From positions 149,771 to 213,770 of the forward strand of contig NZ_ATJV01000070.1 in assembly GCF_000443165.1 (NCBI RefSeq): a stretch of DNA of 64,000 nucleotides. Reading direction: 5' to 3'. The notes beneath the pieces were generated by a model. The model saw only the letters and a program-made list of their open reading frames with translations, made no database searches and was not told where the DNA came from. The stretch is from Thauera terpenica 58Eu. GTDB lineage: Bacteria > Pseudomonadota > Gammaproteobacteria > Burkholderiales > Rhodocyclaceae. Positions 35,487-43,760 of this stretch are shown one piece after another. How positions within the stretch are numbered: the first letter of the stretch is position 1; each line of letters begins with the position of its first letter. Made by a program: the position numbers and the translations under genes.

Positions 35487-36590
35487 TCACTGGGCGAGCG
35501 TGCGCGCGAGAAAGTGCAGCATGTGCTGGTCGGACTGTTCCTTTACCGCATCGTCGCGCCCGACAATGTAGCCCACCTTCAGGCAGCCCTTGAAGAAGTC
35601 CCCACTTCCCCAGCGCAGCGCATGGCGTGCCGCGCGCTGCGGGTCGGTGGCGGGCGCGATCATCTGCCGTCCATTTACCGAAGGCAGGCCTTGCGCATCG
35701 AACACCATCGTGCACCCGGCGACGTAGGGGAACTGGTTCGGGCCCCGCGGCCGGTCGACCTCCCACGCGTGGCCGGCGGTGGCATACACCACCGTGCCCA
35801 CCGCCGAACCGGCAGCACGCAGATCGGACTCCACCTTGGCGCAGGCGACCAGATCATTGCTGGCATCCTCACCGCCACGAAGACTCAGCAAGGGCGCGCC
35901 GGTGCTGCGCTGGGTGCCGAAATCCTGAAAGCACGGGCCGTAAAAATCGATGTGCGCGGCGAAGGGTGGCAGGTCGGGGGCCAGTTGCTCGCGTACGCGC
36001 GCGTCCATCGCCAGCCGCACCGCCATGCCGCCGTAGGAGTAGCCGATCACGCCAATGCGTTGTGCATCGATCGCCGGGTGGCCGGCGAGCGCGCGCAAGG
36101 CGCCATAGGCATCGGCGACGATGTCGAACTCGGTGACACCTGAGGTCTTGTCGCGATAGGGCGCCTCGGGTGTGTAACCGCGGGCGCTGTAGTAATCGAT
36201 CACGATTGCAGCGTAGCCCTGGTCGGCAAATTTTCGACCGTACTCCATCTCACGCCCCGGACTGATGCCGCCGCTGCCCGGCAACAACACCAGCGCCGCG
36301 ACCGGGTTTGCGGCGCTGGCCGTGGTCGGCAAAAACAACGTGCCCTTGCCGGAGTTGAGCGGCGCCTTCTCGAGCTGAGTCAGCAGCACGTCAAAGTCGA
36401 AGGGTGTGCGCGTGTCAAAGCGGATTTCGCCCTGCGTGCTTGCGCTCAGCACTGTGGGCGGCTGGCGCTCGGGCAGGGTGGGTAATGTCGGCGGCTCACT
36501 GGGCGCAGTCTGCTGAGCGCTCGCGGGCAGGATGGCACAGCCGAGCACGGCGGCGCACATGAGGGCGAACATGTTGCGGGGACGATTCAT
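35487..36590 (-). CDS. Secreted dienelactone-hydrolase-family alpha/beta hydrolase
   Basis: A 367-residue exported hydrolase. MNRPRNMFALMCAAVLGCAI then LPASAQQ is a clear Sec signal peptide with cleavage after ASA, which decides the start at 36590. The mature protein is an alpha/beta hydrolase with oxyanion-side LLPGSGGISPG, nucleophile elbow IGYSYGGMA (Ser) and a late histidine in TAGHAWEVD. Cysteines near the C-terminus (VAGCTMVF, FFKGCLKV) could form a disulfide in the periplasm. The substrate is probably an ester or lactone and is not determined. Confidence 0.85.
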   Translation of the reverse strand: MNRPRNMFALMCAAVLGCAILPASAQQTAPSEPPTLPTLPERQPPTVLSASTQGEIRFDTRTPFDFDVLLTQLEKAPLNSGKGTLFLPTTASAANPVAALVLLPGSGGISPGREMEYGRKFADQGYAAIVIDYYSARGYTPEAPYRDKTSGVTEFDIVADAYGALRALAGHPAIDAQRIGVIGYSYGGMAVRLAMDARVREQLAPDLPPFAAHIDFYGPCFQDFGTQRSTGAPLLSLRGGEDASNDLVACAKVESDLRAAGSAVGTVVYATAGHAWEVDRPRGPNQFPYVAGCTMVFDAQGLPSVNGRQMIAPATDPQRAARHALRWGSGDFFKGCLKVGYIVGRDDAVKEQSDQHMLHFLARTLAQ

Positions 36591-36645
36591 GTGCGACTCC
36601 GGCAGATTGGCGACGAGGCGACTTGCACGGGTGGCAAGCGCGGGT

Positions 36646-37446
36646 TCAGCGTGTCGAAGGCAGCCAGGACACGCCGTTGATGTGCGAGCCACCGTCGAGG
36701 AAGACGGTGTTGCCGGTCATGTAGGCGCCGCCTGCGCTGCACATGAAGCTGACCATGGCGCCGATGTCCTGCTCGGGATCGCCCATGCGCCCGCTCGGGT
36801 TCTGGCGCAGCAGCAGCGCGGCGTTGTCTGGCGAGGCCGTCGCGAAGCGGTCGTAGGCGGGTGTGCGGGCGGCGGGGCAGATGGCGTTGACGGTGATACC
36901 GTGCGCCGCCCATTCGCGCGCGGCGCTGCGCGTCAGGCAGCGCAGGGCTTCCTTGCTGACGTTGTAGTCAGCGGAATACATATGCGCATTGACGCCGTTG
37001 AGCGAGCACATGTTGATGATGCGGCCAAAACCCTGCGCCTTCATGTGCGGAAAGGCGCGCTGCATCGCCGCCAGCGGGGCATAGAAGCTGCCCTGCAGTG
37101 CACGCGCGAAGTGTTCGGCAGGCTTGGTCTCCAGCGCCCCTGGCGGGTTGCCGAGATAGGCGTTGTTGATCAGGATGTGCAGGGCGCCAAAGCGCGCCAC
37201 GACCTCATCGACCAGGGCCTCGACACTGGCGCTGTCGGCGATGTCGCACTCGATCGCAACTGCGTCACCGCCACGCTGCTGCACCATGGCCGCGGTCTCG
37301 GCGGCGGTCTCGGCGTTGATGTCGGCCACCACCACGCGCGCGCCCTGCTGCGCCAGTTGCAGCGCCACGCCGCGGCCTATGCCCTGGCCGGCGCCAGTGA
37401 CCACCGCGACCTTGCCCTCGAGCAGCGCTGTCGTTGCGGCAGTCAT
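36646..37446 (-). CDS. SDR family oxidoreductase, last gene of the second side-chain operon
   Basis: A 266-residue SDR with GAGQGIG near residue 17, NNAYLG, serine in NMCSLNG, and the YNVSK catalytic pair, followed by TVNAICPAARTPAYDRF. ATG 37446 (MTAATTALLEGKVAVV) is chosen: it lies four bases after the stop of the preceding ACAD gene, whereas the longer frame overlaps that gene. It would oxidise a hydroxyacyl-CoA or a steroid hydroxyl at the end of a beta-oxidation-like cycle. The exact substrate is inference from the operon. Confidence 0.86.
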   Translation of the reverse strand: MTAATTALLEGKVAVVTGAGQGIGRGVALQLAQQGARVVVADINAETAAETAAMVQQRGGDAVAIECDIADSASVEALVDEVVARFGALHILINNAYLGNPPGALETKPAEHFARALQGSFYAPLAAMQRAFPHMKAQGFGRIINMCSLNGVNAHMYSADYNVSKEALRCLTRSAAREWAAHGITVNAICPAARTPAYDRFATASPDNAALLLRQNPSGRMGDPEQDIGAMVSFMCSAGGAYMTGNTVFLDGGSHINGVSWLPSTR

Positions 37447-37450
37447 CGAC

Positions 37451-38605
37451 TCAGGCCTCGGCACTGCACTGCTCGCCATAGCGCTGGCAATGGAAATCGC
37501 CGTCGCCCAGGCTGGCCTGCAGCACCCGGATACGCTTCAGATAGAGGCCGACGTCGAGCTCGTCGGTCACGCCCATGCCCCCGTGCAGCTGCACCGCTTC
37601 GCGGCTGATGCGGTGGGCGGCATCGCCGGCCTTCCACTTCGCCAGGCTGACCAGACGCGCACGCGCGCCGGCGTCGAGCTCGGCATCGTCCATCGCCGCC
37701 AGACCCGCCATCACCGCGCTGCGCGCCAGGTGCAGGTGGGTAAAGCACCACGCCGCACGATGCTGCAGCGCCTGGAAGGAGCCGATAGGCACGTCGAACT
37801 GCACGCGCGTCTTCAGATAATCCACGGTGGTGTCGAACAAGGCCTGCGTGGCGCCCAGCAGTTCGGCCGCGATGCACGCCCGGCCGCGATCGAGCACCGT
37901 ATCGAGCACCGCGAAGCCGTCGCCCTCTGCGCCCAGCAAGGCATCGGCGGCAAGCCGCACGTCTTTCAGCACGAGGCAGGCGTGGTTGCGCGAATCGATC
38001 GTCTTCATAGTCGTCAGCTGCACGCCAGGCGCGTCGGCGGCGACCAGGAAGAGGCTGATGCCGGCGCGCTCGCCGGCCTTGCCGGCAGTGCGCGCGACGA
38101 CCACAAAGGCATCGGCGCCGATCCCATCGCTGATGAACAGCTTGCTGCCATTGAGCACGTAGCCCGCACCCTCACGCACTGCGGCGAGCGTGCTGGCCGC
38201 AGGATCGTGGCGCGGCTGCTCGTCGACGGCGAGCGCCAGACGCTTGTCACCGCCGATCAGGGCCGGCATCCAGGCCGCCTGCTGCGCGGCACTAGCGGCG
38301 AGTTCGATCAGTGAGCCGCCGAGCACGATGCTCGACAACAAGGGCGAGGCCGACAGCTTGCTGCCGATGTGCTCGAACACCGCACCCAGTCCCTTGCAGC
38401 CGAATTCCAGCCCACCCAGGGCCTCGGGATAGGGAATGGCGCTCCAGCCCATGTCCACCATTTCGCGCCACAGTGCGCGATCGAAGCCTTCGGCACTACC
38501 TTCGTCACGCAGCTTGCGCAGCGCGGCAACCGGGCTCTTCGCCATCAGGAATTCGCTGGCGGTATCGGCCAGCAGGCGCTGCTCTTCGGAATAAACCAGA
38601 CTCAT
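37451..38605 (-). CDS. Acyl-CoA dehydrogenase (second module, subunit of a pair)
   Basis: A 384-residue ACAD. The N-terminal SLVYSEEQRLLADTASEFL and the C-terminal RVQFDVPIGSFQALQH and HGGMGVTDELDVGLYLKRIR are clear; the EPxAGSD loop is degenerate (LALAVDEQPRHDP). It directly follows, 13 bases away, the 401-residue ACAD gene, and the two probably form a heteromeric steroid-type dehydrogenase. Four ACAD genes lie in this operon, enough for two heteromeric enzymes acting on two different CoA thioesters. Confidence 0.87.
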   Translation of the reverse strand: MSLVYSEEQRLLADTASEFLMAKSPVAALRKLRDEGSAEGFDRALWREMVDMGWSAIPYPEALGGLEFGCKGLGAVFEHIGSKLSASPLLSSIVLGGSLIELAASAAQQAAWMPALIGGDKRLALAVDEQPRHDPAASTLAAVREGAGYVLNGSKLFISDGIGADAFVVVARTAGKAGERAGISLFLVAADAPGVQLTTMKTIDSRNHACLVLKDVRLAADALLGAEGDGFAVLDTVLDRGRACIAAELLGATQALFDTTVDYLKTRVQFDVPIGSFQALQHRAAWCFTHLHLARSAVMAGLAAMDDAELDAGARARLVSLAKWKAGDAAHRISREAVQLHGGMGVTDELDVGLYLKRIRVLQASLGDGDFHCQRYGEQCSAEA

Positions 38606-38618
38606 GGTCGCTGTGTCC

Positions 38619-39824
38619 TCACTTTGCCTGCTTGCCTTCGGGCAGTTCCAGCACCCGCTTGGCGATCACGTTGAGCTGCACTTCGCTGGACCCGCCGGCG
38701 ATGGTCTGCGCGAAGCTGCCCAGCCAGGCACGCGCCACGGCCAGTTCCTCGGCTTCGAAGGCGTCGCCTTCCCAGCCCAGGGCACGGTGACCCATGAGGT
38801 CGAGCAAGACCTCGAACTTGTCCTTTTCCTGCTCGGAGTGCACCAGCTTCATGATCGACATCACGCCGCTCACGTTCTGGCGCGCACGCATCTCTTCACC
38901 CATGCGCTGCGTGGTGAGCTTGTAGGCGTGCTCGTCCATCGCGGTGGCGATGGCGCGCGCGCGCAATCCGGCTTCCGCAAGCGAGCTCGACGCTGCCGGC
39001 GGCAGATAGCGCTCAGCCAGCTCAAGCAGATCGAAATGGTTGGGCAGGCTGAATTCGCCGAACTTCGACATCGCCCGACGCTCGTGCTGCAGCAGCGCCT
39101 TGGCCAGCGTCCAGCCGCCGTGGAGCGGGCCGATGAGATGGTCCTTGGGCACCTTGACGTTGTCGAAGAACACCTGGCAGAAGGACGACTTGCCACTGAT
39201 GAGATCGATCGGGCGCGCCTCGATGCCGGGCGAGGCCATGTCCACCACCAGCAGGCTGATGCCTTTTTGCTTGGAGGCGCTGGGGTCGGTGCGCACCAGC
39301 ATGTACATCCAGTCGGACTTGTCGCCGTAGGAGGTCCAGATCTTGGTGCCGTTGACGAGGAAGTGGTCCCCCGCGTCCACCGCCGAAGCCTTCAGGCTGG
39401 CCAGGTCGGAGCCGGCGTTGGGCTCGGAGAAGCCCTGACACCAGCGTATCTCGCCACGCGCCATGGGCGGCAGCAGCGCGCGCTTCTGTTCTTCGGAACC
39501 AAACTCGAGCAACACCGGGCCCAGCATCCAGACGCCGAGGTTGATCTGCGGCGGCCGGCAGCGCAGGCGCCGCATCTCGCTCTCCAGCACCGCGTTCTGT
39601 TCGGCGCTGAGACCGCCACCGCCGTACTCCACCGGCCAGTCGGGGCAGAACCAGCCCTTGTCGCGCATGCGCTCGAACCACAGGCGCTGGTCCTCGGTCT
39701 TGAACTCGACCGTACGCCCGCCCCAGACCAGATCGCCGTCGGGCATGGGGGAACGCATCGACTGCGGACAATTGGCTTCGAGCCAGGCGCGGGTTTCGCG
39801 ACGAAAGTCTTCGATGGTGCTCAT
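38619..39824 (-). CDS. Acyl-CoA dehydrogenase (second module, long subunit)
   Basis: A 401-residue ACAD with CQGFSEPNAGSDLASLKASA, the ISGKSSFCQVFFDNVKVPKDHL strand and C-terminal IAGGSSEVQLNVIAKRVLELP. It carries a longer helical insertion (about residues 250-310) than the typical medium-chain enzyme. This resembles FadE-type dehydrogenases of cholesterol and bile-acid degraders. It is flanked by two other ACAD genes with 13- and 20-base gaps, so all are co-transcribed. Confidence 0.88.
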   Translation of the reverse strand: MSTIEDFRRETRAWLEANCPQSMRSPMPDGDLVWGGRTVEFKTEDQRLWFERMRDKGWFCPDWPVEYGGGGLSAEQNAVLESEMRRLRCRPPQINLGVWMLGPVLLEFGSEEQKRALLPPMARGEIRWCQGFSEPNAGSDLASLKASAVDAGDHFLVNGTKIWTSYGDKSDWMYMLVRTDPSASKQKGISLLVVDMASPGIEARPIDLISGKSSFCQVFFDNVKVPKDHLIGPLHGGWTLAKALLQHERRAMSKFGEFSLPNHFDLLELAERYLPPAASSSLAEAGLRARAIATAMDEHAYKLTTQRMGEEMRARQNVSGVMSIMKLVHSEQEKDKFEVLLDLMGHRALGWEGDAFEAEELAVARAWLGSFAQTIAGGSSEVQLNVIAKRVLELPEGKQAK

Positions 39825-39844
39825 GGTGTGTTCCTGTCGATGAA

Positions 39845-41011
39845 TCAGCGCGAGCGCGGCATGCCGAGACCGAACTGCGCGATCAACTCACGCTGAATCT
39901 CGTTGGTGCCGCCGCCGAAGGTGAGCGTGACCGAGGCGCGAACCTCGTATTCGAGCTCGCCCAGCAGCGCCGCAGCGGCCGAACCCTCGCACACCAGACC
40001 GCTGGCACCCACCACCTCGAACAGCCTCTTCAGGATCTCCACCGCCGACTCCGAGCCATAGACCTTGGTGGTCGAGGCCAGCGCGACGTCCATCTGACCG
40101 CGCTCCAGATCGGCAGCGATGCGGAAGTTGATCAGGCGCATCGCCTCCAGCCGGGCATAGCACTCGGCCAGCAGGCTGCGCACCCAGGGCGCGTCGATCG
40201 CGCGCCGACCGTTCTCGTCCTGCGCCTTGGCCCACAGCAGCACGCGACGATAGAGGGCGACGGTCTTGTCCGACCATGAGCCCAGGCCCAGGCGTTCGTG
40301 GTTGAGCTGGGCGGTGATGAGCTTCCAGCCGCCGTTGAGCTCGCCCACCAGCATGTCCTTGGGCACCTTGACGTTGTCGTAATAGGTGGCCGCGGTGGGG
40401 TTGCTGCAGGTCGGGATGACGGTGTGGGAGAAGCCCTCGGCCTGGGTGTCCAGGATGAGGATGGAGACGCCCTTGTGGCGCGGCAGATTGGGGTCGGTGC
40501 GCGCCGCCAGCCAGACGAAGTCGGCGGCCTCGGCACCCGAGGTCCACAGCTTGTTGCCATTGACGACGAAGTGATCACCGTCCAGGCGCGCGCTGGTCTT
40601 CAGGGTCGCCAGGTCACTGCCCGCCTCGGGCTCGGAATAACCGATGGCGAACATGATCTCGCCGGCAGCGATGCCGGGCAGGAACTTCTTCTTCTGCAGC
40701 TCGGTGCCCGCCTCCATCAGCGCCGGGCCCACCGTGCTGATGGTGACGAAGGGCAGCGGCGCGCCGGCGATGTTGGCCTCCTCGAAGAAGATCAGCTGTT
40801 CGGTGGCGGCATAGCCCTGGCCGCCATGTGCCTTGGGCCAGCCCACCGCCAGCCAGCCGTCCGCACCCATCTTGCGGATGGTGTTGCGATACAGATCGCC
40901 GCCTTCCTTGCCGCGCAGCGCGCTGCGCAACTCGGGCGTCATCAGGCTCTGGAAATAGTCGCGCACCTTGAGGCGCAGCGCGTGTTGCTCCGGGGTCAGA
41001 TCAACGAACAT
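39845..41011 (-). CDS. Acyl-CoA dehydrogenase (second module)
   Basis: A 388-residue ACAD with GYSEPEAGSDLATLKTSA, KLWTSGAEAADFVWLAARTDP, LNHERLGLGSWSDK and C-terminal FGGGTNEIQRELIAQFGLGMPR. It is similar in build to the first ACAD of the other module (same FGGGTNEIQR ending). Its likely partner is the ACAD at 42617-43750, from which it is separated by the thiolase and MaoC genes. The gene starts 17 bases after the thiolase-like gene stop. Confidence 0.88.
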   Translation of the reverse strand: MFVDLTPEQHALRLKVRDYFQSLMTPELRSALRGKEGGDLYRNTIRKMGADGWLAVGWPKAHGGQGYAATEQLIFFEEANIAGAPLPFVTISTVGPALMEAGTELQKKKFLPGIAAGEIMFAIGYSEPEAGSDLATLKTSARLDGDHFVVNGNKLWTSGAEAADFVWLAARTDPNLPRHKGVSILILDTQAEGFSHTVIPTCSNPTAATYYDNVKVPKDMLVGELNGGWKLITAQLNHERLGLGSWSDKTVALYRRVLLWAKAQDENGRRAIDAPWVRSLLAECYARLEAMRLINFRIAADLERGQMDVALASTTKVYGSESAVEILKRLFEVVGASGLVCEGSAAAALLGELEYEVRASVTLTFGGGTNEIQRELIAQFGLGMPRSR

Positions 41012-41028
41012 CGTCCGCTCTCCTTTGC

Positions 41029-42207
41029 TCAGGCGACGCCGAGGATGATGCCGCTGGTGGGCACGCCGGTACCGGCGGTCACCAGCACGTTTTCAACATC
41101 GGCCACCTGGTTGACTGCGGTACCACGCACCTGCCGCACCGCCTCGGCGACGCCGTTCATGCCGTGGATGTAGGCCTCGCCAAGCTGGCCGCCGTGGGTA
41201 TTGATCGGCAGCTTGCCGCCACGGGCGTGCTCACCGGAACGGATGAAGTCCTTGGCCTCGCCGCGCTTGCAGAAGCCGAACTCCTCCAGCTGCGGCAGCA
41301 CGAAGGGGGTGAAGTGGTCGTAGAGCACCGCGGTCTGGAAGGCGTCGGGGCCAAGGCCGGACTGGGCGTAGAGCTCATTGGCCACCACCCCCATCTCGGG
41401 CAGGTCGCTGATGCCTTCGCGGTAGAAGGAGGTCATGCTCTGCTGACCTTCGGCGATGCCCTGCGAGCCGGCCTTGATGATCACCGGCTTCTGCTTGAGG
41501 TCACGCGCACGCTCGACCGAGGTGATGACCATGGCCACCGCACCGTCGGACTCCTGGCAGCAATCGAGCAGACGCAGCGGCTCGGCGACCCACTTCGAGG
41601 CCTGGTGATCCGCCAGCGTGATCGGCTTGCCATAGAAGAAGGCGGCCGGGTTGGTGGCGGCAAAGTCGCGCACGGCAACCGAAACGCGACCGAAGTCCTC
41701 GCTGGTGGCGCCGTATTCGTGCATGTAGCGTTGGGCAAACATGCCCACCCAGGCCGCCGGGGTGTGAAAGCCATACGGCATGTACCAGCCGTAGTTCACG
41801 TTCTCGAAGATCGGCGTCGAGCCAAAGCCGTAAGTGCCCGAACCGAAGCGGTACCAGGAGCGCTCGTTCATCGCACGGAACACGACCACGGTCTTGGCCA
41901 CTCCGGTGGCGACCGCCATCGCCGCATGCAGCAGGGGCGCGCACGCGCCACCGCCACCGTGCGGGATCTGCGAGAAGAACTTGACGTTCTTGCAGCCCAG
42001 CAGGCGGGCGATCTCGTACTCCGGCACCTTGTCCATGGTATAGGAGGAAAAACCTTCTACTTCGCTCGGGTCGATGCCGGCATCGGCCAGCGCCGACAGG
42101 GTGGCTTCCATTGCCAGGCGCAGCTCGGTACGCCCGGAGTTCTTGGAGAACTCGGTCACGCCCAGGCCAGCGATGGCAGCGCGGCCAGAAAGGGACTTAT
42201 CCGTCAT
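41029..42207 (-). CDS. Ltp2-like thiolase-superfamily aldolase (steroid side-chain cleavage)
   Basis: A 392-residue thiolase-fold protein. YDHFTPFVLPQLEEFGFC and NTHGGQLGEAYIHGMNGV match the pattern of Ltp2-type lyases, which use tyrosine chemistry to cleave a beta-hydroxyacyl-CoA side chain with a DUF35 partner. The classical thiolase Cys region reads PHGGGGACAPLLHA, with a Cys slightly displaced. It is encoded with a MaoC protein, an ACAD and a DUF35-MaoC fusion, the full ChsE/ChsH/Ltp2 set known from cholesterol degradation. By analogy it would release the C17 side chain as a short acyl-CoA. Confidence 0.85.
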   Translation of the reverse strand: MTDKSLSGRAAIAGLGVTEFSKNSGRTELRLAMEATLSALADAGIDPSEVEGFSSYTMDKVPEYEIARLLGCKNVKFFSQIPHGGGGACAPLLHAAMAVATGVAKTVVVFRAMNERSWYRFGSGTYGFGSTPIFENVNYGWYMPYGFHTPAAWVGMFAQRYMHEYGATSEDFGRVSVAVRDFAATNPAAFFYGKPITLADHQASKWVAEPLRLLDCCQESDGAVAMVITSVERARDLKQKPVIIKAGSQGIAEGQQSMTSFYREGISDLPEMGVVANELYAQSGLGPDAFQTAVLYDHFTPFVLPQLEEFGFCKRGEAKDFIRSGEHARGGKLPINTHGGQLGEAYIHGMNGVAEAVRQVRGTAVNQVADVENVLVTAGTGVPTSGIILGVA

Positions 42208-42225
42208 GTTTGTGATCTCCGCGTG

Positions 42226-42645
42226 TCAGGGCATGACCAGCGTGGCCGAACCGGTCACGTGGCTTCCCATCGAGTTCTTGCCCTTGAGCGCAACTTCAAC
42301 CGTGCGGCTGGCGGCGTCGGTGCGCACGACCTCACCGCTGAAGGTCATCGTGTCGCCCGGATAATTGGGCGCGCCCAGCTTGATCTTCAGGTCCTTGAAA
42401 CGCACCGCAGGTCCCGCCCAGTCTTCAACGAAGCGCTGCGCCAGGCCGCTGGTGGTGAGGATGTTCATGAACACGTGCGGCGATCCGAGCTGCTGTGCGG
42501 CGTCCTTGTCGTGATGCCCGGGGAAGTAGTCGCGGGTGGCGATCGCTCCCGAGTTGATCAGCAACACGGTGATCGGAATCGCGAGTTCGGGCAGCGCCTC
42601 GCCGGGGCGCACGTCGTCAAAGCGCTTGCTGTTCTTCGAGGTCAT
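42226..42645 (-). CDS. MaoC-like enoyl-CoA hydratase subunit (ChsH1-like)
   Basis: A 139-residue hot-dog protein. ATRDYFPGHHDKDAAQQLG carries the Asp and His expected of the catalytic pair in ChsH1-type subunits, and SPHVFMNILTTSGLAQRFVEDW follows. ATG 42645 (MTSKNSKRF) overlaps the end of the upstream ACAD gene by 29 bases; the longer frame is not conserved-looking. It probably joins the MaoC domain of the fusion encoded at 43761-44747 to form one hydratase, with the catalytic residues on this chain. Confidence 0.85.
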   Translation of the reverse strand: MTSKNSKRFDDVRPGEALPELAIPITVLLINSGAIATRDYFPGHHDKDAAQQLGSPHVFMNILTTSGLAQRFVEDWAGPAVRFKDLKIKLGAPNYPGDTMTFSGEVVRTDAASRTVEVALKGKNSMGSHVTGSATLVMP

Positions 42646-43750
42646 ATTTCCATCCCAGCTTGTCGTTGTTGGCGAGCCAGTCGCCGAGTCGTTCGAGCGT
42701 GGCGGCGCTGCCACCGAGGGTGATGCCGAGCGCACGGCTCCAGTACAGGAAGCGGTGGATCGGATAGGTCAGATCGACGCCGATGCCGCCATGCACGTGC
42801 TGCGCCTTGTGGCCGACCAGATGGCCACATTCGGCGGCGAGGTACTTGACCGCGAGCGCCTCGGACGGCGAGGGCAGGCCGGCGTCGAGCCGATACACCA
42901 GCTGCCACAGGGTCGAGCGCAGCGCCTCGATGGCGATGTGGGCATCGGCCATGCTCATCTGCACCGCCTGGAAGGTGGCGATGGCACGCTCGAACTGGCG
43001 ACGCTCATTGACGTAGGCCACGGTGCGGCGCACGTGTTCGGTGCTGACGCCGAGCTGCAAGGCCGCCAGCGCGGCAATGGCGCGCTGCTCGAGCCAGGGC
43101 AGGGCGGCTTCCGGCAGCACATCGGCCGCAGTCAGCTTGAATGCCTTGAAGCGCACATCGGCCACCCCACCACGGTGGGTGAACACGCCGGCAGTCTTGT
43201 CGATGCCGGCAGCGCTCAGATCCACTGCAAGCAGGCGCAACCCGTCGGCGCTCTCGGCCAGCAACAGGGCGTGGCTGGCATCAGCACCCAGGGGCAGGGC
43301 ACTGACGCTGCCATCGAGCTGCCAGCCCTCGCCTTCGCGGCGCAGCTTCAGGGCAGCGCCCTGGGCGCGCGCCACGGCGTCGAGCGAGACGGTGATGATG
43401 TGCTTGCCCTCGGCTGCCGCCGTTGCCAATTCCAGCCCGGCAGCGCCACCGAAGCGCGCCAGCGTTGCCGCGCCGAGTTGATGGCTCCACAAGGGCACGT
43501 GCCCCAGGCCACGTCCCTGCGCCTCGAGCACCAGCATGAGGTCGGTCATGCCCAAGCCGCTGCCGCCCGCCTCCTCCGGAATGGCCAGGGCATGCAGGCC
43601 GGTTTCAACGCATTTGTCCCACAGCTCGGCCATGAAGGCTTCGTCCGAGGTGTCGAAGGCGCGCAGGCGATCATCGGTGCACAAGTCGGTGAACAGGCTG
43701 CCGGCCATCTCGGCGATCGCGCGCTGGTCATCACTGAGTTGAAAGTCCAT
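42617..43750 (-). CDS. Acyl-CoA dehydrogenase subunit with altered catalytic-base region
   Basis: A 377-residue ACAD-like protein. It keeps the helical C-terminal domain (YVNERRQFERAIATFQAVQM; HVHGGIGVDLTYPIHRFLYW) but the GGIGVDLTYPIHRF stretch lacks the Glu commonly found after GGxG in ACADs of this type, and the EPxAGSD loop is not recognisable. This fits the non-catalytic or FAD-poor subunit of heterotetrameric steroid dehydrogenases such as FadE28/FadE29. Its partner is probably the ACAD at 39845-41011. It lies 10 bases after the ChsH2-like gene. Confidence 0.85.
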   Translation of the reverse strand: MDFQLSDDQRAIAEMAGSLFTDLCTDDRLRAFDTSDEAFMAELWDKCVETGLHALAIPEEAGGSGLGMTDLMLVLEAQGRGLGHVPLWSHQLGAATLARFGGAAGLELATAAAEGKHIITVSLDAVARAQGAALKLRREGEGWQLDGSVSALPLGADASHALLLAESADGLRLLAVDLSAAGIDKTAGVFTHRGGVADVRFKAFKLTAADVLPEAALPWLEQRAIAALAALQLGVSTEHVRRTVAYVNERRQFERAIATFQAVQMSMADAHIAIEALRSTLWQLVYRLDAGLPSPSEALAVKYLAAECGHLVGHKAQHVHGGIGVDLTYPIHRFLYWSRALGITLGGSAATLERLGDWLANNDKLGWKYDLEEQQAL

Positions 43751-43760
43751 GCTCGTCTCC

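Noticed and set aside
41164..42723. 519-residue plus-strand frame antisense to the Ltp2-like and MaoC genes
   Set aside because: It crosses two genuine minus-strand genes and their junction, and has shadow-type composition.
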